From Nocardia albiluteola (GTDB lineage: Bacteria; Actinomycetota; Actinomycetes; Mycobacteriales; Mycobacteriaceae): DNA of 64,000 nucleotides. A program made the translations under genes and the position numbers. The notes beneath the pieces are model-generated. The model worked only from the letters and a program-made list of their open reading frames with translations. It was not told the DNA's origin and ran no database searches. Location of the stretch: the NCBI RefSeq assembly GCF_018860155.1, contig NZ_JAHKNI010000006.1, forward strand, positions 124,001 through 188,000, in the 5' to 3' direction. Positions 51,955-60,564 of this stretch are shown one piece after another (the first letter of the stretch is position 1; each line of letters starts with the position of its first letter).

Positions 51955-51993
51955 AAGTTGAGAGGGTGCTCAAATTGAGTACCCTCTCAACTT
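51955..51993. promoter_or_regulatory. 39-bp perfect palindrome made of two abutting operator sites
   Basis: The arms AAGTTGAGAGGGT (51955-51967) and ACCCTCTCAACTT (51981-51993) enclose CTCAA-A-TTGAG. It can be read as two sites of the form TTGAG-N6-CTCAA, at 51958-51973 and 51975-51990, mirrored around A51974. It lies between a TetR gene and the SDR gene it faces. Confidence 0.85.
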
Positions 51994-52010
51994 CGTGAAA
52001 GGACATCCCC

Positions 52011-52715
52011 ATGGCTCATCTCGCAGTCTTCGGCGCCGGTCCCGCTCTCGGCCTGTCGGCCGCGCGTCGCTTCGGCCGCGCCGGATACTCGGTCACGCTC
52101 ATCGCCCGCAACCCAGACAGGCTCGAGCAGATGCGCGCCGTCCTGGCGGCCGACGGCGTCGAGGCCGATGTGCAGGTGGCCGATCTGGCCGACGACCCGC
52201 AGGTTGATGTCGCGCTGAAGGATTTGCGGGCGCACCACGGCATTCCGGATGTCGTGCTGTACAGCCCGTCCGGTCTCGATCGGCTTCCGGTGGATGCGCT
52301 CGCCCTGGACGCGGACACCCTGCGGGCCTGGCTGCCTACGAACCTGACGACCCCGGTCCGGATCATGCACGCCCTGCTGCCGGGCATGATCGAGCGCGGA
52401 TCCGGCGCGATCCTCGTTGCGCAGGGCAGTTCGGTGCTGCACCCGCGGACGATGCTGGCCAGCGTGAGCGTGCCCCAGTCCGGCCTGCTCAACTACCTCT
52501 ACTCGGTGGACCAACAGGTGCGCCCGCGGGGCGTGCGCGTGGGTAGTCTGCTGATCGGCAGGCTCATCGAGACCAGTGCGGCCGAGCAGGCATTCGACAC
52601 CCGTCACTTCGACTCGGTGGACGCGGGCGAGTTCGAGCGGGTCCACCCGGACGCGCTTGCGCAGGATCTGTTCGAGATGGCGACGACGGACGCGGAGGTG
52701 GCACGCGAGGCATGA
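52011..52715 (+). CDS. Atypical SDR-fold protein
   Basis: 234 residues. The nucleotide-binding loop reads FGAGPALGLSAARRFGRAGY, a GxGxxxG-like variant, and VLYSPSGL replaces NNAG. No YxxxK active site is visible; SGLLNYLYSVDQQ occupies that region. It may bind a cofactor without standard SDR catalysis. The ATG follows GAAAGGAC. It is the likely target of the divergent TetR regulator. Confidence 0.8.
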   Translation: MAHLAVFGAGPALGLSAARRFGRAGYSVTLIARNPDRLEQMRAVLAADGVEADVQVADLADDPQVDVALKDLRAHHGIPDVVLYSPSGLDRLPVDALALDADTLRAWLPTNLTTPVRIMHALLPGMIERGSGAILVAQGSSVLHPRTMLASVSVPQSGLLNYLYSVDQQVRPRGVRVGSLLIGRLIETSAAEQAFDTRHFDSVDAGEFERVHPDALAQDLFEMATTDAEVAREA

Positions 52716-52885
52716 GCATACGGCGCCCGGCCGCGCATCGAGCGCGGCCGAGTATCGCGGCACGCGCCGGATTGTGGTGCGGCGCAGGCGGAGTCGTGGC
52801 TGCGCGCCAATGCCGAGCGTGCGGTGTCACGAGGCGACCGTGCGGCCCTTCCTGGTGCGCGACGAGGCCGTCCGGGGATACGACA

Positions 52886-52913
52886 CTGCCCTCCGGTGGG
52901 TACCGGAGGGCAG
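52886..52913. terminator. Bidirectional hairpin terminator
   Basis: CTGCCCTCCGGT and ACCGGAGGGCAG form a perfect 12-bp stem with a GGGT loop, 11 bases past the NDH-2 stop and between convergent genes. Confidence 0.75.
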
Positions 52914-52924
52914 GATGCGCGGAG

Positions 52925-54217
52925 CTATGCCGCTCGGCGTTCCTCGGTGATCGCCTCGGCCGCGGTCTTCTCGACCTCGGCGAATCCCGGGCGCCCGGTG
53001 CCGATGAAGGCGACCAGCCACGACATCACCGCGATGAACCGGTTGCGGAAGCCGACCAGGTAGAACAGGTGCACGGCCAGCCAGGTCGCCCACGCGATCA
53101 GGCCGGTGAACTTGATCTTGTCGTTGACCTTGGTGACGGCGCTGAAGCGGCTGATCACCGCCATCGAGCCCTTGTCCCAGTAGACGAACGGGGTGCCGGG
53201 CTGCTTCTTGCGGCGGATGATGTCCGCGACGTGGCGGCCCTCCTGCATCGCGGTCGGCGACTGGCCCGGGTAACCGTTGAGCGAGGTCATATCGCCGATG
53301 GCGTAGATATCGGCACGCCCGCCCACGGTGCAGTCCTGGTTGATGAGCAGCCGCCCGGCGCGGTCGGTCTCGCAGCCGGTGGCCTCGGCCAGCAGCGCGG
53401 CGAATCCGCCGGCCGCAACGCCCGCCGACCACACCACGGTCTCCGCCGCGATGCCCCGCTCGACGCCGTCCTTCGACTTGACGGTCACCTTGCCCTCGTC
53501 GATATCGGTGACGAAGGTGTCCAGCAGGACCTCAACCCCGCTGCCGCTCAACGATTCCCGCGCGTACTCCGACAGGGTGCCGCCGAACGGGGGCAGCACC
53601 GCGCCCGCGCCCTCGACGAGCGTGACCGAGATCTCCTGGTGGTAGTGCCGCTTGGCGAGCTCCTTCAGCTGACCGGCGACCTCGACGCCGGTCGGCCCGG
53701 CCCCGACGACCACAAAGCTCAGCAGCCGCTCCCGGGTGGTCTTGTCTGCTCCCGCGGCCTCGGCGAAGACGCGCTCGATCTGCGCGCGCAGCCGCGTGGC
53801 GTCGTCGATGGTCTTGAGCGAGAAGGTCTTCTCGGCGAAATCGTCACGGCCGAAATACGACTGGTTGGCGCCGGTGGCCGCGATCAGCGAGCCGTACCGG
53901 ATCTGCTTCTGGCCCTCGGCCGTGTCGTAGGTGAGTACCGCGGCATCGGCGTCGACACCGACGACCTTGCCCAGGCGCACGTCCGCGCCCTTGTGGCGGC
54001 GCAGCACCTGCGCGATCGGCGGGGCAATGTCTGTGGCGGGGAGCACACCGGTCGCAACCTGGTACAGCAGCGGCTGGAAGAGGTGTTCGGGCGTACTCGA
54101 GATGAGGACGTAACCAACCCCCGACTTGCTCAACTGCTTCGCGGCGGCGAGCCCGCCGAAGCCCGATCCGACAATGACAACCTCTGCGGCTTCGATTCCC
54201 GCGTCCACGTTCTGCAT
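52925..54217 (-). CDS. ndh: Type II NADH dehydrogenase (NDH-2)
   Basis: 430 residues. The FAD motif VIVGSGFGGLAAAKQL opens the protein and the NADH-binding VVVGAGPTGVEVAGQL follows near residue 170; IYAIGDMTSL contacts FAD. The C-terminal 60 residues (FTGLIAWATWLAVHLFYLVGFRNR, in parts) are amphipathic or hydrophobic and attach the enzyme to the inner face of the membrane, where it passes electrons from NADH to menaquinone without pumping protons. It is divergent from a LysR gene. Confidence 0.92.
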   Translation of the reverse strand: MQNVDAGIEAAEVVIVGSGFGGLAAAKQLSKSGVGYVLISSTPEHLFQPLLYQVATGVLPATDIAPPIAQVLRRHKGADVRLGKVVGVDADAAVLTYDTAEGQKQIRYGSLIAATGANQSYFGRDDFAEKTFSLKTIDDATRLRAQIERVFAEAAGADKTTRERLLSFVVVGAGPTGVEVAGQLKELAKRHYHQEISVTLVEGAGAVLPPFGGTLSEYARESLSGSGVEVLLDTFVTDIDEGKVTVKSKDGVERGIAAETVVWSAGVAAGGFAALLAEATGCETDRAGRLLINQDCTVGGRADIYAIGDMTSLNGYPGQSPTAMQEGRHVADIIRRKKQPGTPFVYWDKGSMAVISRFSAVTKVNDKIKFTGLIAWATWLAVHLFYLVGFRNRFIAVMSWLVAFIGTGRPGFAEVEKTAAEAITEERRAA

Positions 54218-54280
54218 GACATCCTCCTTCTGTCATTAGTAAACGCGATTCGGAAGCAGACTGTTTCACGGGTCAGGCGC

Positions 54281-54300
54281 ATAATTTAGATGACTCTTAT
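54281..54300. promoter_or_regulatory. LysR-type binding-site candidate
   Basis: ATAA-N12-TTAT with an inner T-N11-A pattern lies between the divergent ndh and LysR starts, 27 bases before the chosen LysR start. Confidence 0.45.
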
Positions 54301-54327
54301 CTGGATCCCTCATGAATGGAGATCGTG

Positions 54328-55185
54328 ATGGAACTGCGGCAGCTCTCGTACTTCGTCGCGGTGTGCGAGGAGTTGAGCTTCAGCCGGGCCGCCTCGCGGT
54401 GCTTCATATCGCAATCGGCTATCAGTCATCAGATCGCCAGACTCGAACATGATCTTGGTGTGCAGCTCTTCGAACGCTCGACGCGCTCGGTCGTCCCGAC
54501 CGACGCAACCGCTCGGCTACTTCCCCTTGCGAAACAGATGCTAAGCCTCGAATCCGCCATTCGCGCAGCTGTGCGGGCATCCGGGCCGAGGATTCGCCTG
54601 GCCGCGAACATGTCCTTCGCAACAAGATCGCTGTCGGCCATCGCCGGCGCGAGGGAGGCGCATCCGGGTGCGGAGATCGAGTTCGTGATCAAACCGTTCC
54701 GCCAGCGCATCGCGGCGGTCGCGGACGGCGATTGTGATCTTGCTCTCATCCGCGGCAGCGTCGATCAGCCCGGTCTGACGGTCGAAGAACTGTGGGTGGA
54801 GGACCTCGTGCTGGCCGCCTCGACGACCCATCCGCTCGCCGGACGCGAGGACGTCACACTCACTCAGTTGGGTAGCTATCCGCTTCTGCTGCCCCCGGAA
54901 CAGGAACAGGTGTTGCTTCACACGGTCGTCCGCGCCGCATTCGCGGACCTACCGATCCGTCCCACCTTCGGCCCGCCGATCCCGCCGGACCACACCGCCA
55001 CCATGGAACTGATCAACCGCCCGGACGCCTGGACCATCCTGTACGCGAACAGTCCCCTGGAGGGGCTCGCGCGGCTCAACCTCGCGGGGCGTCCGCTGCG
55101 CATCCCGGTGTCCTCCGTCGTGCGCAGCGACGTGCGACTCTCGCCGATCTTGGTCACGCTGCTGGCGGCGCTGCACAGCTCCTGA
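54328..55185 (+). CDS. LysR-family transcriptional regulator
   Basis: 285 residues: MELRQLSYFVAVCEELSFSR and CFISQSAISHQIARLEHDLG form the winged HTH, followed by the effector domain. The ATG at 54328 was preferred over 54316 because GGAG lies seven bases upstream and the family begins MELRQL. It is divergent from the NDH-2 gene and may regulate it. Confidence 0.9.
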   Translation: MELRQLSYFVAVCEELSFSRAASRCFISQSAISHQIARLEHDLGVQLFERSTRSVVPTDATARLLPLAKQMLSLESAIRAAVRASGPRIRLAANMSFATRSLSAIAGAREAHPGAEIEFVIKPFRQRIAAVADGDCDLALIRGSVDQPGLTVEELWVEDLVLAASTTHPLAGREDVTLTQLGSYPLLLPPEQEQVLLHTVVRAAFADLPIRPTFGPPIPPDHTATMELINRPDAWTILYANSPLEGLARLNLAGRPLRIPVSSVVRSDVRLSPILVTLLAALHSS

Positions 55186-55221
55186 CCGCGCAGTCGGCCG
55201 GGCATGCCCGTGGCCGGGACC

Positions 55222-55269
55222 CGAGTGCCCGTCGCCCCGGCCGGAACATGGCGGGACGACGGGCACTCG
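55222..55269. terminator. Hairpin terminator between convergent LysR gene and conservon
   Basis: CGAGTGCCCGTCG (55222-55234) and CGACGGGCACTCG (55257-55269) are perfect 13-bp arms with a 22-base loop. It can serve both strands. Confidence 0.7.
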
Positions 55270-55299
55270 AATGCCGGGACGACGGCGGGGGAGCGGTGC

Positions 55300-55920
55300 T
55301 CAGCCCTGCGACTGGCGGTGAAACAGATACTCCACCAAGGTGATCAGCGATCGCAGGCAGGTGCCCCGGTCCCGCGCGTCCAACGCGGTGAGCGGCGTGC
55401 TCGGCTCCAGATCCAGTGCATCGCGGATCTCGGTGAGCGGATAGCGCTCCGAACCCTCGAATTCATTGACCGCCACCGAATACGGCACCCCGCGCTCCTC
55501 GAGCACGGCCAGCACCTCGTCGGCCTTGTCGATGCGCCGGGTGTCTACCAGGACCAGCGCCCCTAGTGCGCCGCGCGACAGTTCCTCCCACAGCGGGACG
55601 AACCGGCGCTGTCCGGGGGTGCCGAACAGATACAGCGCCAGTTGCGGATTCAGCGTAATACGGCCGAAATCCATTGCGACGGTGGTGGTCACCTTGCCCG
55701 GTAGGCCCGCCATATCGTCGATGCCGACGCTGGCCTCGGTGATCGTCTCCTCCGTGCGCAGGGGTTTGATCTCGGACACGCTGCCCACAAAGGTGGTTTT
55801 GCCAACCCCGAAGTTACCGGCCACCAAGAGCTTGACCGACCGGGTCACTGTCTCGGGAACGTAGTCAACAGGGCGATTGGACTGCAGCGCAGGCTCAGAC
55901 GGCGAGAGCGCGGAGCCCAT
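55300..55920 (-). CDS. Conservon GTPase (CvnD-type ATP/GTP-binding protein)
   Basis: 206 residues of a Ras-like small GTPase: P-loop VAGNFGVGKTTFVGSV, the GTPGQRRFVPLWEEL region standing for the DxxG switch II, and AVNEFEGSERYPL in place of NKxD. It overlaps the DUF742 gene by 26 bases. With the preceding three genes it forms a conservon, a membrane-signalling set described in Streptomyces that resembles eukaryotic G-protein coupling. Confidence 0.88.
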   Translation of the reverse strand: MGSALSPSEPALQSNRPVDYVPETVTRSVKLLVAGNFGVGKTTFVGSVSEIKPLRTEETITEASVGIDDMAGLPGKVTTTVAMDFGRITLNPQLALYLFGTPGQRRFVPLWEELSRGALGALVLVDTRRIDKADEVLAVLEERGVPYSVAVNEFEGSERYPLTEIRDALDLEPSTPLTALDARDRGTCLRSLITLVEYLFHRQSQG

Positions 55921-56245
55921 TGAGTACCTCCTCGAGCAAAGCAAGCTCCGGCACGGCCGGAGCCGGGGCCGGTGTGGAAAGGTGGCCGCTGTCCAACAGG
56001 TCGGCGGCCAGGATCTTGATCACCGAGGGTGGCAGATCCAGATAGGCGGCGATCTCGGCGAGGGAGAGCACCCGGCTGCGGCTGCAGACTCCGAGTACCC
56101 GGCGCGCGTCGGGACTCGAGCCGGGTGACGGATCCTGCGCCGCCACAACGAGTGTCACCAAATCCAGCTCGCGACTGGGCCGCGATCGACCGCCGGTGCG
56201 GACATAGGACCGCACCAGATCGGGGTCGCGCCGGTGCCGACTCAT
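55895..56245 (-). CDS. Conservon DUF742 protein (CvnC-type)
   Basis: 116 residues: DLVRSYVRTGGRSRPSRELD then a winged-helix-like part LSLAEIAAYLDLPPSVIKIL and the family end LEEVLNGLRAL. DUF742 proteins link the roadblock protein and the GTPase. It starts three bases after the roadblock gene stop and overlaps the GTPase gene, showing strong coupling. Confidence 0.9.
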   Translation of the reverse strand: MSRHRRDPDLVRSYVRTGGRSRPSRELDLVTLVVAAQDPSPGSSPDARRVLGVCSRSRVLSLAEIAAYLDLPPSVIKILAADLLDSGHLSTPAPAPAVPELALLEEVLNGLRALAV

Positions 56246-56248
56246 CGC

Positions 56249-56656
56249 TTAGTGCTGGCGCGGTAGGCTACCGAGCTCGCGGCCGACCCGGCCGGCGAGC
56301 TCGTTCATCCGATGGGCAACCAGGCTGACATCGACCTCGGTGGTGGTGGAGACGCCGATGAGGGCGCCTTCGCCGGCCGCGGTGATGAAGATCATGCCGT
56401 CGTTGTACTCGGTCATGTTCTGCCGCACCGAATTCGCGGAGCCGCAGAACTCGCCCAGGGCCTTGCCTAGTGACCGTAGTCCGGAGGACGCGGCGGCGAA
56501 GCGTTCCGCGTCGTCCAGGGTGATCGCACCGACGTGCGCGATGCGCAGGCCGTCCTCGGACAGCAGGACCGCAAAGCGGACGCCGGGAACGTTGAGGTCC
56601 TCGAGCATCCAGGCCAGTTTGTTGCCGTCGGTGACGGCTGTACCAGGTGTGCCCAT
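56249..56656 (-). CDS. Conservon roadblock/LC7 protein (CvnB-type)
   Basis: 135 residues beginning MGTPGTAVTDGNKLAWMLED, with VPGVRFAVLLSEDGLRIAHV and VRQNMTEYNDGMIFITAAGE, the roadblock/LC7 fold that regulates small GTPases. Its ATG overlaps the stop of the histidine-kinase-like gene by one base (TGATG). Confidence 0.9.
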   Translation of the reverse strand: MGTPGTAVTDGNKLAWMLEDLNVPGVRFAVLLSEDGLRIAHVGAITLDDAERFAAASSGLRSLGKALGEFCGSANSVRQNMTEYNDGMIFITAAGEGALIGVSTTTEVDVSLVAHRMNELAGRVGRELGSLPRQH

Positions 56657-58263
56657 CAGGATGTCATCCCTTCGGTGTGTTCGTCGTAAGCGGCGCGGCC
56701 GCTCTGGGAACCGCGGTGCCACGCGTCGGCGATCTCAGGGTGTGGCAGTGCGGCGGAATCGGACTCGGGTCCGGCGGATAGGCGAGAGACGCTGGATACC
56801 GAGACAGTTCTGCGGCGTCGGCGCGGTAACCCGCCGGGGGTTATGTCGGAAACGGTCGAGGTGGTCATCGGCTCCTGCTTGATGACCGGTTCGTTCTCCT
56901 GGAACGGCACCGAGTCCAGGCCTGGCTCCGAATCGCGGGTAGATGACGAATCATGGACGGACACCGGCTCCAGCATAGGCACAGGCTCGCGAATCGGCTC
57001 GGGCTGCGGCATCGGTGCGGGGGTGATCGGCTGGGGCGCAACCGGTTCCACGGGTGCCACGGCGGATACGGTGGGCATCATCGGAGCCACGGACGGCACC
57101 GCCGTCGGGGGTGAAACCGCGGGGGCGATCGAGTCGGCGGACGGGCGCTCGGTCAGCAGCGACTCGGGCACGAACACCATCGCGCGCATGCCGCCGTAGG
57201 CGTTGGGCCCGTCGACGTAGACGCTGAATCCGTACCGTCGCGCCAGGGCCGCCACGCCGGGCAGTCCGACGCGGGGCGCGGGGCCGAGCTGGTGGATATC
57301 GATGGCGCGCTCGCCGGCCAGTACCTGGCGGGCCTCCTCCATCTGCTCCGCGTTCATCCGGACGCCCGCGTCGTCGATGATCACGGTGACGCCGTGGTGC
57401 CCCTCCTGAAAACCGATGTCCACGAAGGAGGTCGGGGGGGAGTAGCGCAGCCCGTTGTCCAGCAGCGTGGCCAGGGTGTGAACCAGCGGCTCGACCGCAC
57501 GGCTGATGACGGTCCGCTCCAGCTGACCGGACCGCACGCGGGTGTAGTCACGCACACGGCCGATGGCGCCGCCGACGATATCGGTCAGCGACTGCTGGGG
57601 CCAGCGCCGGCCGGGCAGACCGCCACAGACGATGACGTAGGACTGCGCCTGACGAATCATCTGCTGCACGTTGTGGTCGATGATGGTGAGCGTCTCGTAG
57701 ACATCGTCGCTGCGGTGCCGGCGCAGTGCCTCGCTGAGCACCTGGCCGACGTCGGCGCCCAGGCTCACGACCGAAGTGCCGAAGGAGCGCACGGCGGCAC
57801 TGGTCACCTCCTGCGAGGTGGACTGCACATCCGAGCGCGCCTTATCCACCTCGGCCCGGGCGGCCTCGACCTCGGCGCGACCGGCGGCCTCGGCCCGCGA
57901 AACCGCCTGCTGGGTCTCGTAATCGGCCTCACGCCGGACCCGCTCCCGGGTCTCGGCCTGCATCGCGCGCAGATCGCCGATGTACCGCTCGGCCAGCCCG
58001 CGCAGCAGCCGCGGGAAGCGCTCCGCCCCGGCGGGCAGATCCACCTGGGCCTCCGCGTGCCGCCCCGCCTCGGCGGCGAAATTCATTGTGCTGGTAACGA
58101 AGTATTCGAGCTCGTCCTCGCGGGAGCGTAACTCGCGGGCGGCGGCTTCTGCCCGGGCGTGTTGCTGCGCAGCATAGAACGCCGCGTACACCGCCGCCAC
58201 GACGGCGACGAGGAGTACTCCGGCGAGGGTCCACGAAATCGTCACGGCAGTAGATTGATTCAT
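56656..58263 (-). CDS. Conservon sensor ATPase (CvnA-type histidine kinase-like protein)
   Basis: 535 residues. One membrane helix (residues 8-32), a coiled-coil rich in Ala/Glu/Arg (about 35-150), then a GHKL ATPase domain with the N-box LLDNGLRYSPP and IIDDAGVRM. The phospho-accepting His motif of true kinases is not evident. The last 150 residues are a Pro/Val/Glu-rich low-complexity tail (PEPIREPVPMLEPV) ending in a conserved basic patch RRRRRTVSVSS. The ATG follows GGGGAA. Heads the four-gene conservon; no cytochrome P450 gene follows, unlike some Streptomyces sets. Confidence 0.88.
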   Translation of the reverse strand: MNQSTAVTISWTLAGVLLVAVVAAVYAAFYAAQQHARAEAAARELRSREDELEYFVTSTMNFAAEAGRHAEAQVDLPAGAERFPRLLRGLAERYIGDLRAMQAETRERVRREADYETQQAVSRAEAAGRAEVEAARAEVDKARSDVQSTSQEVTSAAVRSFGTSVVSLGADVGQVLSEALRRHRSDDVYETLTIIDHNVQQMIRQAQSYVIVCGGLPGRRWPQQSLTDIVGGAIGRVRDYTRVRSGQLERTVISRAVEPLVHTLATLLDNGLRYSPPTSFVDIGFQEGHHGVTVIIDDAGVRMNAEQMEEARQVLAGERAIDIHQLGPAPRVGLPGVAALARRYGFSVYVDGPNAYGGMRAMVFVPESLLTERPSADSIAPAVSPPTAVPSVAPMMPTVSAVAPVEPVAPQPITPAPMPQPEPIREPVPMLEPVSVHDSSSTRDSEPGLDSVPFQENEPVIKQEPMTTSTVSDITPGGLPRRRRRTVSVSSVSRLSAGPESDSAALPHPEIADAWHRGSQSGRAAYDEHTEGMTS

Positions 58264-58593
58264 CAGTTCCCCAGTCGCCGGGTGCCCGGCCGCCTCGCCT
58301 TCCTGAACTTGTCGGCCGCGTTCACCGCGGCCCCGGACCACTCAATGCTCTTGTTCCGAAGGGCCACTGATGCCGTGCGCCCACCGGGAAGATCTAGAAA
58401 TACCGACGGGCCAAGTGAATCCACGACCGACACCCACTGGAAATAGGACATCGATCGCTCCGTGGCCCGACGAGGGCCAACATTAGCAGCCTTTCGGGTC
58501 GGTAGCGACCGAACCGTTATAAACTCGACCCGCCGAAAACGCCAGTGGCCCCGGCTGTTTCCAGCCGGGGCCACGATAGGTGCTGCTCGCGAG
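58264..58593. other. Intergenic region between conservon and fixB
   Basis: No gene is seen. It should contain the conservon promoter; TTTATAACGGTTCGG on the minus strand near 58520 is an AT-rich patch of that kind. The fixB terminator lies at its right end. Confidence 0.35.
58545..58574 (-). terminator. Strong hairpin terminator of the fixAB operon
   Basis: GTGGCCCCGGCTG and CAGCCGGGGCCAC form a perfect 13-bp stem with a four-base loop, 19 bases past the fixB stop. Confidence 0.85.
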
Positions 58594-59553
58594 CTAGCCC
58601 TTGTGCGCTTTGACCGCTTCGGTCAGCTGCGGGGCGACATTGAACAGGTCGCCGACAATGCCGTAGTCGCTGATCTCGAAGATCGGCGCCTCTTCGTCCT
58701 TGTTGACCGCCACGATGGTCTTGGAGGTCTGCATGCCGGCACGGTGCTGGATGGCGCCGGAGATGCCGAGGGCGACGTACAGCTGCGGGGAGACCGTCTT
58801 ACCGGTCTGGCCGACCTGGAACTGACCCGGGTAGTAACCGGAATCCACCGCCGCGCGCGATGCGCCGACCGCGGCACCGAGCGCGTCGGCCAGCGGCTCG
58901 ACCACCTTGTGGAAGTTGTCCTCGCTGCCGACGCCGCGGCCGCCGGAGACCACGATCGCGGCCTCGGTGAGCTCGGGGCGATCGCCGCCGACCACGGGCT
59001 CGCGAGAGATCACCTTGGTGACGCCCTCCTCCTGCGCGGGGACCTCGACGGTCACCTTCTCGCCCGCGGCCTGCTGCGGAGCGGCCTCGATGGCGCCCGG
59101 ACGTACCGAGATGACCGGGACGTCGCCGGTGGCCTTGGCGTCCACGGTGAACGCGCCGCCGAAGATGGAGTGGGTGACCGAGCCGTCGGCCTTGACGTCG
59201 ATGACGTCGACCAGCAGGCCGGAGCCGATGCGGGCGGCGAGGCGGCCCGACACCTCCTTGCCCTCGGCCGAGGCGGCGACCAGCACGGCGGCGGGGGCGG
59301 CCGATTCGGTCAGGCCTGCCAGCACGTCGACCTTCGGGGTGACCAGGAAGCCGTCGACGTCGTCGGACTCGGCGACGTAGATCTTCTCGGCGCCGGCCGC
59401 GGCCAGCGCGTCGGCGAGCTTGTCACCGGTGCCGGCGGGGCCGAGCACGACCGCGGCCGGGGTGCCCAGCGTGCGGGCGGCGGTGAGAAGTTCGGTGCTG
59501 ACCTTCTTGACCGCACCGTCGGCGTGCTCCACGAGCACAAGTACTTCTGCCAT
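58594..59553 (-). CDS. fixB: Electron transfer flavoprotein, alpha subunit
   Basis: 319 residues. The N-terminal part (MAEVLVLVEHADGAVKKVS) and the FAD-binding C-terminal domain (VVSGGRGVGSEDNFHKVVEP, GYYPGQFQVGQTGKTVSPQL, and SGAIQHRAGMQTSKTIVAVN) are typical of EtfA/FixB. With the beta subunit it carries electrons from acyl-CoA dehydrogenases to the quinone pool. It follows fixA by 37 bases. The M. tuberculosis counterpart is Rv3028c in the same gene order. Confidence 0.94.
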   Translation of the reverse strand: MAEVLVLVEHADGAVKKVSTELLTAARTLGTPAAVVLGPAGTGDKLADALAAAGAEKIYVAESDDVDGFLVTPKVDVLAGLTESAAPAAVLVAASAEGKEVSGRLAARIGSGLLVDVIDVKADGSVTHSIFGGAFTVDAKATGDVPVISVRPGAIEAAPQQAAGEKVTVEVPAQEEGVTKVISREPVVGGDRPELTEAAIVVSGGRGVGSEDNFHKVVEPLADALGAAVGASRAAVDSGYYPGQFQVGQTGKTVSPQLYVALGISGAIQHRAGMQTSKTIVAVNKDEEAPIFEISDYGIVGDLFNVAPQLTEAVKAHKG

Positions 59554-59590
59554 TGTCTTTATCTCCTGGGGGTTGCTCGAGGGGCGGGAA

Positions 59591-60376
59591 TCAGATGATC
59601 TTCTGGCCGACCAGGTAGGCGGAGATCTGGTTGCCGCCCTCGCCCTCGTCGACGATCTTCTCGCCCGCCGTGCGCGCCGGCTTCGGGGTGACGCCGGAGA
59701 CGGCGGAGCCCGCGTTCGCGACGCCGACCGTGTCGGGATCCACGCCCAGGTCGGCCAGGGTGAAGGTCTGCACTTCCTTCTTCTTGGCGGCCATGATGCC
59801 CTTGAAGGAGGGGAAGCGCGGTTCGTTGATCTTCTCGGTGACCGAGACGATGGCCGGCAGTGTGGCCTCGAGCTTGAACACGCCCTCGTCGGTCTCCCGC
59901 TCGCCGGTGATCCGCTCGCCGTCCACGGTCAGCTTGCGCAGATGCGTGAGCTGGGGCAGGCCCAGGTACTCGGCGATGATCGCGGGCACGGCGCCGCCGC
60001 GGCCGTCGGTGGCCTCGTTGCCGGCGATGACCAGCTCGATGCCCTCGATCTGGCCGAGCGCGGCCGCGAGCACGTAGGAGGTCTGGACGGCGTCGGAGCC
60101 GTGGATCGCATCATCCTTGATGTGGATGGCCTTGTCGGCGCCCATGGACAGGGCCTTGCGGATGGCCTCGGTGGCACGGTCGGGGCCCATGGTGAGCACG
60201 GTCACCTCGCCGCCTTGCGCCTCCTTGATCAGCAGGGCCTCTTCGACGGCGCGCTCGTTGATCTCGTCCAGGATGGCGTCGGCGGCCTCCCGGTCGAGGG
60301 TGTAGTCACCATCGGTCAGCTTGCGCTCGGACCAGGTGTCGGGAACCTGCTTGATCAGTACGACGATGTTCGGCAT
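59591..60376 (-). CDS. fixA: Electron transfer flavoprotein, beta subunit
   Basis: 261 residues from MPNIVVLIKQVPDTWSERKL, the family start; the frame is open upstream without support. VTVLTMGPDRATEAIRKALS and IAGNEATDGRGGAVPAIIAE are the nucleotide-binding and signature regions of EtfB/FixA. It forms a dimer with the alpha subunit. A 22-bp perfect palindrome lies about 100 bases upstream, between it and the divergent methyltransferase gene. Confidence 0.94.
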   Translation of the reverse strand: MPNIVVLIKQVPDTWSERKLTDGDYTLDREAADAILDEINERAVEEALLIKEAQGGEVTVLTMGPDRATEAIRKALSMGADKAIHIKDDAIHGSDAVQTSYVLAAALGQIEGIELVIAGNEATDGRGGAVPAIIAEYLGLPQLTHLRKLTVDGERITGERETDEGVFKLEATLPAIVSVTEKINEPRFPSFKGIMAAKKKEVQTFTLADLGVDPDTVGVANAGSAVSGVTPKPARTAGEKIVDEGEGGNQISAYLVGQKII

Positions 60377-60474
60377 TGGTCTTCGTCGACCTCCTGTTCT
60401 GGTGGCACGTGAAGTGGGGTCGCACGGGTGTCGTACGTCCACAAAGTAGCTCAGCTCGGGACATTACCCTACGT

Positions 60475-60496
60475 TAAGTTACCCATGGGTAACTTA
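60475..60496. promoter_or_regulatory. 22-bp perfect palindrome between fixA and the methyltransferase gene
   Basis: TAAGTTACCCA and TGGGTAACTTA are perfect 11-bp arms with no spacer. The site is central in the divergent region and could control both operons; a TetR-type dimer site is the likely kind. Confidence 0.8.
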
Positions 60497-60564
60497 GGAT
60501 GTGATGTTCTGCATCGCCACCTCCGGGCGTCGGTGTGATACGGGCAACCACTAACGTCGGGTGA

